A DNA stretch of 64,000 nt from Rhizobium sp. CF080 (lineage in GTDB: Bacteria; Pseudomonadota; Alphaproteobacteria; Rhizobiales; Rhizobiaceae): positions 1 through 64,000 of the forward strand of contig NZ_AKKC02000005.1 in NCBI RefSeq assembly GCF_000282095.2. The letters are read 5' to 3'. Shown here one piece after another: positions 26,241 to 33,618 of the stretch (position 1 is the stretch's first letter; each line of letters begins with the position of its first letter). The notes under the pieces were generated by a model. The model had not been told where the DNA came from and made no database searches. It saw only the letters and a list, made by a program, of their open reading frames with translations. Position numbers and translations under genes: made by a program.

Positions 26241-26261
26241 GGGCAGGCCTCGAGCCTGCCC
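26241..26261 (+). terminator. Rho-independent terminator
   Basis: GGGCAGGC (26241-26248), loop CTCGA, GCCTGCCC (26254-26261), then TCTT. It starts 10 bases after the stop codon at 26231. Confidence 0.7.
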
Positions 26262-26485
26262 TCTTCGATCTTAAGTATCATCGACGACCGATGGTTCCAG
26301 CCTCCTCTATCGACGAGAAGATACCGCAAGAAGGTATTGGCGTGGTCACACTGGTATGCATGGCAGACGGCCTTGCCGAACGACGACACTGCCCATTGAA
26401 TGGAAACCCTGACCGCAGCCTCCTATTTCGGGCCTTGTAATGCTTCTCCAGAAATTGGGGGGTTCGACGTGAGTGACGCCGGCGA

Positions 26486-27064
26486 TCACACGCGACGGAT
26501 AAAGCCCTCCGTCGACAAGATTTCCAGCTGCACCGAAAAACGGCGCCCCAATAATTCGAGGGAGGCGTCATGCGTGTCATCAGCACCGCTGCAAACGGCA
26601 TCCTTCAGAATGATGACCCGGTAGCCGAGGTCTATGGCTCCGACTGCCGCAGCCAGAACGCACACGTCTGTCTCTCCTCCTGAGATCACGAGTGTCTCAA
26701 CCCCCTCCTCCGCCAGCACACAATGAAGCTCGCCGTTGGTCCAGGGCGAATAGGTCATCTTGTCGAAGATCCTTGCAGGGGGGACCATTGCCTTCAACGC
26801 AGGGACTAGATCGACCATTTCCGGGCCAAGTTGTTCCAGAGTCATCATGTTCCACTTCTCGTAATAGGTGCGCCACATGCCCGGCATATCCGCCGCGCGG
26901 CTGGGTGGCACAAAACGGGTAAAAATCGTTCGCTGCGGATGCCGCCGCGCGACTTCGTCAACCTGAGGCGATACTTGTCGCATCCATGGCACATGCCAAG
27001 GCGTGTCCTCGGCGAACATTCGCTGCATATCGATGCACAAGTGGATCCAGTTATCATATCTCAT
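26486..27064 (-). CDS. Isochorismatase-like cysteine hydrolase
   Basis: 192 residues of the isochorismatase superfamily (amidohydrolase fold). The catalytic triad is visible: Asp in HLCIDMQRMF (about residue 11), Lys in IFDKMTYSPW (about 100), and Cys in SGGETDVCVLAAA (about 134). The cis-peptide region and GYRVIILKDAVCSG strand are typical. It likely hydrolyses a small amide or nicotinamide-type substrate; which one cannot be told. The start is ATG 27064 or 27067; longer versions lack family resemblance. Confidence 0.9.
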   Translation of the reverse strand: MRYDNWIHLCIDMQRMFAEDTPWHVPWMRQVSPQVDEVARRHPQRTIFTRFVPPSRAADMPGMWRTYYEKWNMMTLEQLGPEMVDLVPALKAMVPPARIFDKMTYSPWTNGELHCVLAEEGVETLVISGGETDVCVLAAAVGAIDLGYRVIILKDAVCSGADDTHDASLELLGRRFSVQLEILSTEGFIRRV

Positions 27065-27084
27065 CATCGTCTCCGTCCGACGCG

Positions 27085-27109
27085 AACCGCGTAAACAAGA
27101 GCAGGTTCC
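27085..27109 (-). promoter_or_regulatory. Candidate EcfG-type promoter of the cysteine hydrolase
   Basis: On the minus strand, GGAAC (27109-27105), 16 bases, GGTT (27088-27085), about 20 bases before the start. Confidence 0.4.
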
Positions 27110-27426
27110 GTTTGCGACGTCCGTTTCGTGATCACAGCAGCGACTAAAGGACGGATAGCCTGACATGCGCCCACTCGCTGTCCACATGCAAGGCGGGTCG
27201 GAGGCTCAGATGCCTAAGAACCGTTTCAGCCGATCTGCTAGGAACTGAATGCGCCGATGCGCTTTATCGCGGGCGTTGAATTCAAAAGATCACTCACTGG
27301 TGTCAAATGACTCCCGTTCGCCGGGAAACCGCAACGCCGCTGGAACGCTCGGACTGCAGACGAAGATTTCAAGGTAGTCAGTCTGACGACTTCTTCGCCA
27401 TCGGAAGCAGACGGATAGGTGGTGCC
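27110..27426. other. No gene seen
   Basis: Short frames only, no supported signal. Confidence 0.45.
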
Positions 27427-27732
27427 CTACCGTGTTGTACCGTATGCCGTCGAAGCGACAGGATAGGCGTAGACTCCTTGGTAAAAGAAGCCGTTACGAT
27501 ATAGGCAACCCCGCAATCGAACCGCATGCAGACTGGTCTCAGTTATCGCCTCAGCGGCTGCTGCGCCCGCTTCATGCAAGCATCTCGGCAGCACCCTGTT
27601 ATATGCCCGCATGAGCTGAGAGCTGCTCTCCACAGGCACGGCTCCGTAGACAGGCCAATCCGTCCGGGCTTCCGCCGCCATCGAGGTGCAGGCCAGGCTT
27701 AGCGCCACGCCCAATGCGAGCTTGAGGTTCAC
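27427..27732 (-). CDS. Exported small protein with cysteine pair
   Basis: 101 residues starting at GTG (27732). The signal peptide (NLKLALGVALSLACTSMAAEA) is cleaved near AEA-R. The mature part includes RAYNRVLPRCLHEAG and RLRGCLYRNGFFYQGVYAYP, with two cysteines able to pair. It has no known family. A perfect EcfG promoter lies 36-60 bases upstream, so this is probably a stress-induced periplasmic protein. Confidence 0.72.
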   Translation of the reverse strand: MNLKLALGVALSLACTSMAAEARTDWPVYGAVPVESSSQLMRAYNRVLPRCLHEAGAAAAEAITETSLHAVRLRGCLYRNGFFYQGVYAYPVASTAYGTTR

Positions 27733-27767
27733 TGGTTCGCTCTCCCACTTTCCCGAATATCCCCTGG

Positions 27768-27792
27768 AACGTGATGTCGGGCCTTTTGTTCC
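27768..27792 (-). promoter_or_regulatory. EcfG promoter (perfect match)
   Basis: On the minus strand, GGAAC (27792-27788), 16 bases, CGTT (27771-27768), 35 bases before the start at 27732. An exact match to GGAAC-N16-CGTT. Confidence 0.75.
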
Positions 27793-28009
27793 TGAAAGCA
27801 GTTGACGTGTTCGGGGTGGAGAAACTTCTACGCTACCGGCTGTTAGCTAGAAATCGCGAGAGTGATCGAATCGTCCTGGCCGCCTGTGAGGAAGAAATGG
27901 AAGCGCGACGATTTCACTAGTACTTCCGGGCTGCACCTGCTGCGCCGCATTTATCTTCCGAGCTTGGTTATCTGGAGGGCACCGTCAGAAGATCTGGTGG
28001 AGGAATGAC

Positions 28010-28281
28010 ATGAACAAACGAGCCGAAAAGGCGACCCAATCCTTTCTTTGGCAGAAGCCCGTTCTTGTCAGGACCGGCGATGAATTCTTTGAATCGATAA
28101 ATGGTCCGAGCGGCGCCGGCTTTCCCGCTCAACCGCTGGCCTGGAGAAAGTGGTCAGATCCTCGAAAACGCAAGATATGCCTGTAACACCTGTGAGGTCG
28201 CGCTCGAGCGCAAACGGGTCTAGTGAGATCGCTCGCAACGCGGTCGTCGCGGCGGCGATTGACGCATATATCCTGGTATAA
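28010..28281 (+). pseudogene. Frameshifted DUF982 gene
   Basis: Three frames rebuild a DUF982 protein. Frame one from ATG 28010 reads QSFLWQKPVLVRTGDEFFES then INGPSGA. Frame two reads RWPGESGQILENARYACNTC, EVALERKRV and stops. Frame three reads SSEIARNAVVAAAIDAYILV to the stop at 28281. The WP, NARYAC and AL landmarks are diagnostic. GGAGGAATGAC precedes the ATG. It is inactive as read. Confidence 0.6.
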
Positions 28282-28377
28282 GCCCATTACAACGCCTCCC
28301 TATTCGTATTAGTGGAACGGTCGTTCTCTGACTGAAGTTCAGTCTCCGTATCAGGCTTTGGAAACGGGAGTCGTCTT

Positions 28378-28518
28378 ATGCAGGAAAATCAGGGCCCGGG
28401 CTGGTTGTTCGCCTGGGTCGGGCACCCTAACACCAACATTGGTATGCTTCGATTGCTCAGTGTCCCTATCGGCTTCATCGCCATATTCGGCGCCATCATG
28501 TGGTCGATCTTGCCCTAA
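28378..28518 (+). CDS. Small single-pass membrane protein
   Basis: 46 residues: MQENQGPGWLFAWVGHPNTN, then IGMLRLLSVPIGFIAIFGAI, MWSILP. One hydrophobic helix (about residues 27-45). GGGAG lies about 10 bases upstream of the ATG. Unrecognised. Confidence 0.45.
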   Translation: MQENQGPGWLFAWVGHPNTNIGMLRLLSVPIGFIAIFGAIMWSILP

Positions 28519-28679
28519 CAATCTCGCGTTTCGGGTGACGGGAGAAACTCGGTTACTTACTTTTGAGGTGCGTGGGATGATGGCGCAATGTCGAACTCTA
28601 TCGGCTTGGGCGAAGTAGTGCCACCCCGTCAACGACGCGGTCGGAACGCCCTGAGGCCGCAAATTCCGATGTAATCCAC

Positions 28680-28922
28680 TCAGCGGAGGATTCCCGCCTC
28701 CCTGGCGGCGGCCCGGAATGCCAGTGCGGCGGCCGATGAGTCGCTACGCCCCTTAACAGCGTCCATGCAGACCCGCTTGGCGGCCGCGAAAGATTCTCCT
28801 CCCTTCTGCGGCCAGCCGGTCATCAGATAAGCGACGGCCTCCCTACTATTGCGGATGCTCTTAAAATGATCGCCGGACTCTATGGCGATCTCGATCGGCC
28901 TATCCCAAAGATTAGTGTCCAT
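28680..28922 (-). CDS. DUF982 protein, intact, EcfG-controlled
   Basis: 80 residues with the full DUF982 pattern: LWDRPIEIAIESGDHFKSIR, SREAVAYLMTGWPQKGGESF, AAKRVCMDAVKGR, and a final helix ALAFRAAAREAGI. DUF982 proteins are small, multicopy and almost confined to Rhizobiales; no biochemical function is known. A perfect EcfG promoter is 35 bases upstream, giving one concrete clue that at least this copy belongs to the general stress response. Confidence 0.9.
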   Translation of the reverse strand: MDTNLWDRPIEIAIESGDHFKSIRNSREAVAYLMTGWPQKGGESFAAAKRVCMDAVKGRSDSSAAALAFRAAAREAGILR

Positions 28923-28956
28923 CGGTCATCTCCGCGCGCTTTGGACTTTTACGGAG

Positions 28957-28981
28957 AACGCCATCGATCCGGCCTCGTTCC
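28957..28981 (-). promoter_or_regulatory. EcfG promoter (perfect match) of a DUF982 gene
   Basis: On the minus strand, GGAAC (28981-28977), 16 bases, CGTT (28960-28957). Confidence 0.78.
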
Positions 28982-29197
28982 GGCTTAGGGCTTTGGTCCT
29001 AAACGTGTCTCGCCTGCTTTGGGTGATGAAACAGCTGTCAAGTAAGGCGGCCCAGCGCCGTAGTCCGGTCCGTCAACCGCCAGTCGCGGTTCTACGATGG
29101 AAAGTCACACCCGCTGGGCCTTAGGTCCTCCCACCACCAAGTGCCAACGTGACGATCGACGCCACTTTTCAAGAATGTGCTCTCGACAGGCGAGTGC

Positions 29198-29428
29198 TCA
29201 ACCGGTCAAAGGCTCAAGCATTGTTCTGAGTTGAACCGGATGCTTAATGCCGAACAAGTACCAATTCACCAGATCACGAGCTACCTGCTGCGCGTCGGGG
29301 TGGTCCAGCGGAATGGACTTTTCGTCACACACCTCTTCCAAGACCGTTCGCAGGAGCGCCAGATCCCCTGGCTCCAAAGTATCATGTGACGAAAATACCA
29401 TTGCAGCCCCCATTGCTGCTCCACCCAA
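29198..29428 (-). CDS. Small helical hypothetical protein
   Basis: 76 residues. LALLRTVLEEVCDEKSIPLD, HPDAQQVARDLVNWYLFGIK, HPVQLRTMLEPL is a coherent helical fold common among hypothetical proteins of Rhizobiales. The hydrophobic first dozen residues suggest the true start may be a later Met. Function unknown. Confidence 0.6.
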   Translation of the reverse strand: MGGAAMGAAMVFSSHDTLEPGDLALLRTVLEEVCDEKSIPLDHPDAQQVARDLVNWYLFGIKHPVQLRTMLEPLTG

Positions 29429-29625
29429 GCAGTAGAGTGCTTTACAATTGCCTAATCTGCAAGAGCTTCCAGCGGCATCAGACTTCTGTCCGATGCCGCA
29501 CCGCTCCGCCCTGGCAACCGTCTAAAAGGTACCATCAGGGATCTGGGCGCTCGCATCCTTTTTGAGGAGCCGTTCGGAAAGAGATTGAAGACCAGCTAAA
29601 GAGCATTAGTTTCACCTGCCCGTCC

Positions 29626-30374
29626 ATGAGTGTAAGGGTGCCTAAATTGCGCCCATCCCAGCTGTTTTCGGTACGGAACTCTCAGTCGCTCGCACGGCAG
29701 TTCCTCCTCGCGGGTGGCGCCGTAACATTGGTCGTCATGCTGTTGGTTGGGACAGTGGTGACAAGAGCCTGATGGGAAAAAAGCTGACGCCCAACGAGGA
29801 CCTTCGGCAGGCTTTTGCAGGTCATATGGTAGCCGAGTTTGATCATGTCGATGATGAAGAAAGCGTGGCCGAGCGGCAGAGCGGCCAGCCCCACTTGGAA
29901 ATCTACAATCCCGTACTGCAGCCATGGTATGGGGAAGTGGTCGCGGTCTCGGAGTTCTATGAGATGGCGGGGTTTTTCCTGCTGTTGTCTGCTATCGTGT
30001 TGCGCGGCAGCAAAACGACCGACCGTCAGCGAAGCATATTGGGCAGGCGGGTCGAAGAGTTGACCAAGCTGCTTCGCGAGAACAAGTCGCTGACCACGCG
30101 GGTTCAGAAAGCGTCCCAAGAGACAGCCGCTCTTAACGAGAGATACCTGCGACGCATCGCCGCCGACCTACACGACGGCCCTGCACAGCAGGTTCCCTAT
30201 GCATTTCTGAGGGTGGATAGCGACATAACCCTTGAACACGTCGGTGTCGACATTCCAGGACCACGTTGCCACACCAGCGGCATCGAGTGCATGGCGGAGC
30301 TGCTCTGGTCCCCAGTCAAGCTAGTCCTCGATCGCGCGTCGGTATGGCAACTCCCTGAACATCGTCCCTTGTGA
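29626..30374 (+). pseudogene. Decayed sensor histidine kinase (HisKA_3 type)
   Basis: From ATG 29626, frame one reads SVRNSQSLARQFLLAGGAVT then LVVMLLVGTVVTRA, a transmembrane segment, and stops at TGA. A different frame from about 29895 continues HLEIYNPVLQPWYGEVVAVS, EFYEMA, a second membrane-like stretch FFLLLSAIVLRGS, a coiled linker (RVEELTKLLRENKSLTTRVQ) and NERYLRRIAADLHDGPAQQV, the HisKA_3 phospho-His box. The sequence then becomes incoherent and no ATPase domain follows. Sensor, kinase and C-terminus are all damaged. Confidence 0.6.
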
Positions 30375-30403
30375 GGGAGAAGGGCCGCCAACTTACTGTG
30401 TGA

Positions 30404-30628
30404 TCAAGACTTTTTAAGGCGTCTGCTGATGAGGGCTTCTGTCGCCGCAGCAATACCCTGTGCCTCTTTCGCGAGACGCGCCTCGCGGAGCCTCAAGGTC
30501 TTGGCTTCGCGGGCCTCGACGATCGAGACGAGTTCCTCGACCGCATGGCCGCGTGCGAAGAATTGGGTCTGTGTGTGGCCGAATGCGATCTCGGCCTGCA
30601 GCCGGGATTTTAGATTTGTCTGTGTCAT
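30404..30628 (-). CDS. Small helical hypothetical protein
   Basis: 74 residues: MTQTNLKSRLQAEIAFGHTQ, TQFFARGHAVEELVSIVEAR, then a basic helix KTLRLREARLAKEAQGIAAA. An almost continuous amphipathic helix, possibly a nucleic-acid or coiled-coil protein. Unrecognised. Confidence 0.6.
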   Translation of the reverse strand: MTQTNLKSRLQAEIAFGHTQTQFFARGHAVEELVSIVEAREAKTLRLREARLAKEAQGIAAATEALISRRLKKS

Positions 30629-30661
30629 GGGTCATCCGGAGTTAGAGAAGTGCAACAGAAA

Positions 30662-30684
30662 AGGCCAGGCAATTTGCCTGGCCT
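30662..30684 (-). terminator. Terminator of the cold-shock gene
   Basis: Perfect 11-bp arms AGGCCAGGCAA (30662-30672) and TTGCCTGGCCT (30674-30684) around one base. On the minus strand TTTTCTGTT follows. Confidence 0.75.
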
Positions 30685-30747
30685 CGCGGGTATTTTGCTT
30701 TCGACAGTGCCAGTACATCCGTGGTCAAAGGAAAGCAGTAACCTAAA

Positions 30748-30957
30748 TCAAGCAGCCTGAAGGTTGCAAGCCGACATCTTGCCCGACTTCATATCGCGCT
30801 CGAGTTCGTAGCCAAGCTTCTGACCTTCGACGATTTCGCCCATTCCGGCGCGCTCCACGGCCGAGATATGAACAAAGGCGTCAGCGCCGCCGTTGTCCGG
30901 CTGGATAAAGCCGAAACCCTTGGTGGAATTGAACCATTTTACTGTGCCTGTGGTCAT
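30748..30957 (-). CDS. cspA: CspA-type cold-shock protein
   Basis: 69-residue single cold-shock OB domain. RNP1 (KGFGFIQPD) and RNP2 (AFVHISAVE) are intact, with the usual MTTGTVKWFNSTKG opening. It binds single-stranded RNA and DNA as a chaperone. The long A/T-containing upstream leader (30958-31080) could carry the cold-sensing 5' UTR normal for csp mRNAs. A strong terminator follows. Confidence 0.97.
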   Translation of the reverse strand: MTTGTVKWFNSTKGFGFIQPDNGGADAFVHISAVERAGMGEIVEGQKLGYELERDMKSGKMSACNLQAA

Positions 30958-31185
30958 GATGAACCCTTTCAAAGCAACATTAAGCGACCGCAAAGCCGAA
31001 GCCTGCGGATGGTGATAGCGATTGATTTTGAAAGGGAAGTTCGTCAGGCGCGGTGCTAATCGCGCGGCAACCAAAGTTCAGCAAGCAAAAGATCGATAAA
31101 CCGCTAATAGAGACAGACTACCGACAAGTCAACTTTTAGTTTTGCCATCCGTTGAATAGCCGTAATCACGCGGTAGTCTGGGGAT

Positions 31186-31503
31186 ATGGAAAAAACACAG
31201 ATAGACGACATCAACGCCCAAATCCTCAAACTGCGGACGGCATTGCCGATCTGGGGCGTCGAGGCCAATGATCTCGTCGAACTCGCCCGCAACGCCGAAC
31301 GGGCGGCCGCCACGGTCGACGAGAGAACGATGCAGCGGATGCGCGGCCTGATCGAAACGACGACCGGGTGGCACAACACACTCCTCTACTGGGAAGAGCA
31401 GGACGCCGCACCCGCTCTCAGCGCCGACTTCAGGGTGTTGCGGGGATCGCTTGACGCGATGCGGAAGGAAGTTGCCGAAGCGGCGGCCTCGTTCGAGATG
31501 TAG
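31186..31503 (+). CDS. Hypothetical helical protein
   Basis: 105 residues, acidic and helical: MEKTQIDDINAQILKLRTAL, WGVEANDLVELARNAERAAA, RMRGLIETTTGWHNTLLYWE, then RKEVAEAAASFEM. Coherent throughout and unrecognised; divergent from the cold-shock gene. Confidence 0.6.
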   Translation: MEKTQIDDINAQILKLRTALPIWGVEANDLVELARNAERAAATVDERTMQRMRGLIETTTGWHNTLLYWEEQDAAPALSADFRVLRGSLDAMRKEVAEAAASFEM

Positions 31504-31818
31504 GACAGTGGCTTGCAGTCGATGCATTACTCCGTCCGGGCGACAAGGTTGGCGGCATCTGCTGGTTTTCTAGGTGGCAATCCCATGAGCCGGTCCGCCG
31601 CGATCGTCCCCATGATCATGGGCAAGGCAATCCTGACAGACCGGACTGACGGAGGAATTGTCAGCAGCTTCTGTCGAATCGCTTCCAACATTCGGGTCAC
31701 GGCATGTCCGGCAACCGAACTGATCCGCGGAACGATCGGTTGTCTTTCGCTCGGGCATCAGTGACGACCGTTGGCATGCGGCCCTGCTCGAACGCGACAG
31801 TTCCCAGCTCCTTGACGA

Positions 31819-32103
31819 TCAACCGTCCTTCTCATTCCACCTCGCCGATAACAGCCAAGCTACCCCCGCGCCGAGCAACATCACACCGATGATGGCTCCG
31901 GTTGCCGCCGAAGGGTTCCGGCGAGCAGCCTTACTCAGGCTGTGACCTTCCCGCTGGTACTGGCGTGCGAACCGCCGCGCCTTGGGGGCGATATCCGTCG
32001 CAGCGTTTTCCGCTGCGTCGTCAGCTTGCCGAGCAAGCATGGCGCGGAGTTCGGCGAGCCGCTTACTGAGACGGTCGATGTCGGTCGTGAGGGCTCGTGC
32101 CAT
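31819..32103 (-). CDS. DUF883/ElaB-like membrane-anchored protein
   Basis: 94 residues. The long N-terminal helix (DIDRLSKRLAELRAMLARQA, DDAAENAATDIAPKA) is followed by RRNPSAATGAIIGVMLLGAG, a C-terminal membrane helix with the typical NP-x-AA-x-G entry, and a short charged tail. ElaB/YqjD-type proteins tie ribosomes to the membrane in stationary phase in E. coli. It starts 2 bases after the preceding gene, sharing its EcfG promoter. Confidence 0.75.
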   Translation of the reverse strand: MARALTTDIDRLSKRLAELRAMLARQADDAAENAATDIAPKARRFARQYQREGHSLSKAARRNPSAATGAIIGVMLLGAGVAWLLSARWNEKDG

Positions 32104-32105
32104 GT

Positions 32106-32534
32106 TCAGCGCCCCTCGAATCTATCGCGGTCACGGTCATAATCCCGATCACGGTTGCGTCCGGTCCCGCGCCCGGAGTTATCATCGCTCAATGAGGAGT
32201 TTTGCAGCCTGTCAAGGACTTGCAAAAGCGCGTCAGCGCAATCCTTTGTCGTGTCGCCTTCAGCGCAGTGCAGATCGACCCTCGTCCGGCCGTTTTCAAT
32301 GTGGATACGGGGCCCGCGTTCTGGCGGCTGCGGACGGTGGCTTGGTCCCTTGTCGGGGTGCGCCGATCCCATGTTCGGTTCGCCGTGTGGAAGTAAGGGC
32401 CTCGAAGGAGGATTGTCTTTGGTGATCTCAGCCGGAGCCGGCGGAAGCGGAGATGGCTCAGCGGGCGCCTGAGCGAATGAAACGGAACCGGACAGCGCGA
32501 AAGCTCCCGCCGCAAGCAGGCAAAGCCTGATCAT
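32106..32534 (-). CDS. Exported Pro-rich protein
   Basis: 142 residues. Signal peptide MIRLCLLAAGAFALSGSVSF, cleavage after AQA; Pro/Gly-rich middle (about 25-75); then a small domain GPRIHIENGRTRVDLHCAEG, DTTKDCADALLQVLDRLQNS with two cysteines, and an Asp/Arg-repeat tail (RDRDYDRDRDRF). It lies directly behind a perfect EcfG promoter and is coupled to the ElaB-like gene. Function unknown. Confidence 0.75.
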   Translation of the reverse strand: MIRLCLLAAGAFALSGSVSFAQAPAEPSPLPPAPAEITKDNPPSRPLLPHGEPNMGSAHPDKGPSHRPQPPERGPRIHIENGRTRVDLHCAEGDTTKDCADALLQVLDRLQNSSLSDDNSGRGTGRNRDRDYDRDRDRFEGR

Positions 32535-32564
32535 CGTGTACCTCTGGGGGTTTGTTGCATCTGT

Positions 32565-32589
32565 AACGTTCGATTTAGGGCATCGTTCC
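32565..32589 (-). promoter_or_regulatory. EcfG promoter (perfect match)
   Basis: On the minus strand, GGAAC (32589-32585), 16 bases, CGTT (32568-32565), 30 bases before ATG 32534. Confidence 0.78.
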
Positions 32590-32737
32590 GCGCGGAGGTT
32601 GGGGCGCTTCAAATTTCAAACTTCCCGACCTCACACCGCCACCTCATCAGCATGATTGCCAACAGATTATTTGCCACACGTACTCGCAAAGCGCGCATAG
32701 GGTGAGCGCGATTCAAGGCCGAGGGACTAGTCGCGGC

Positions 32738-32771
32738 AAAAAAATGCCCCGCGGCCTTTGGGCAGCGGGGC
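32738..32771 (-). terminator. Rho-independent terminator of the DUF1236 gene
   Basis: GCCCCGC (32746-32752) and GCGGGGC (32765-32771) form the stem. On the minus strand the hairpin is followed by ATTTTTTT. Confidence 0.85.
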
Positions 32772-32777
32772 TTCAGT

Positions 32778-33170
32778 TTAGTTCAGCACCTGGACGACCG
32801 TGTGGGTGCGCGGATCTACGATCACGCGCTGGTCATTGACAACCGTGTACGCATATTTCGGATTGCTCGGTACCGGTGTCAGTACCACGCTCTGAGGGAT
32901 TGGCTTGCCGACCACGATTTGCTGCTCAAGCCTTACTCGCTGCGCCGGTGCGGGCTGCTGCTGAACATAGGTTACCACCTCGCTCGGCGGTGGGTCGATT
33001 GCGGTCCCGATAATCGCGCCGGCCACTCCACCGACTGCGGCGCCCACTGGGCCGCCAACGATGGCACCGGTCACCGCGCCGCCCACGGCACCGTTGACGG
33101 TACCGCTTTGGGCAAAGGCACCTGTTGCGGCAAAGGTAAGTGCCGCAGTCACAGTCATAAGCTTGTTCAT
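32778..33170 (-). CDS. DUF1236 exported protein
   Basis: 130 residues. Signal peptide MNKLMTVTAALTFAATGAFA, cleavage before QSG; Gly-rich glycine-zipper segment (GAVGGAVTGAIVGGPVGAAV) in the middle; then PPPSEVVTYVQQQPAPAQRV and the DUF1236 core VGKPIPQSVVLTPVPSN, KYAYTVVNDQRVIVDPRTHT. GGAGAAAATT before ATG 33170 fixes the start. A periplasmic or outer-membrane-associated stress protein, typical of Rhizobiales, with a perfect EcfG promoter upstream and a strong terminator. Confidence 0.9.
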   Translation of the reverse strand: MNKLMTVTAALTFAATGAFAQSGTVNGAVGGAVTGAIVGGPVGAAVGGVAGAIIGTAIDPPPSEVVTYVQQQPAPAQRVRLEQQIVVGKPIPQSVVLTPVPSNPKYAYTVVNDQRVIVDPRTHTVVQVLN

Positions 33171-33198
33171 AATTTTCTCCTGGTTGAAGTGGCAAGAG

Positions 33199-33223
33199 AA
33201 CGGCGCGTGGAGGACTTCGTTCC
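33199..33223 (-). promoter_or_regulatory. EcfG promoter (perfect match) of the DUF1236 gene
   Basis: On the minus strand, GGAAC (33223-33219), 16 bases, CGTT (33202-33199), 28 bases before ATG 33170. Confidence 0.8.
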
Positions 33224-33618
33224 GTACCAGGGACCTAAGTCCATCCCACCCGCCCACCAACCGGTTCCGAATGATGTGGTCGCCCAAACGGCTCTCCCGA
33301 TCCTGCGTTAACAGAAGTCGGGCCATCTCATCGCGGTGTCGAGCGTTACGGTGTATTCGAACTCCCGAACTTCGGCATCTATCACGCCTCCATGACTTCC
33401 GGCCTTCCCTCGACGATACCGTCGATTGCCGGGCTGGCCTTGCTATGCTCCGGCCCATAATTTCCAATATGAGCGAAGCGTTCGACCTTGTTCTTCCGTT
33501 TCCTGAAGATGCGTAGGTTGTGGCTGGAGTTGACGCCAACCCCGCGGAAGTGACGGCGTCACTGACATGGGTAATATTTGGCGTTGAAGCCTCTTTACAG
33601 CCAAGTACGTCGGGCCTC
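33224..33618. other. Intergenic, no gene seen
   Basis: A minus-strand frame is open across it but is only an upstream extension of the DUF1236 frame with no coherent content. Confidence 0.5.
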
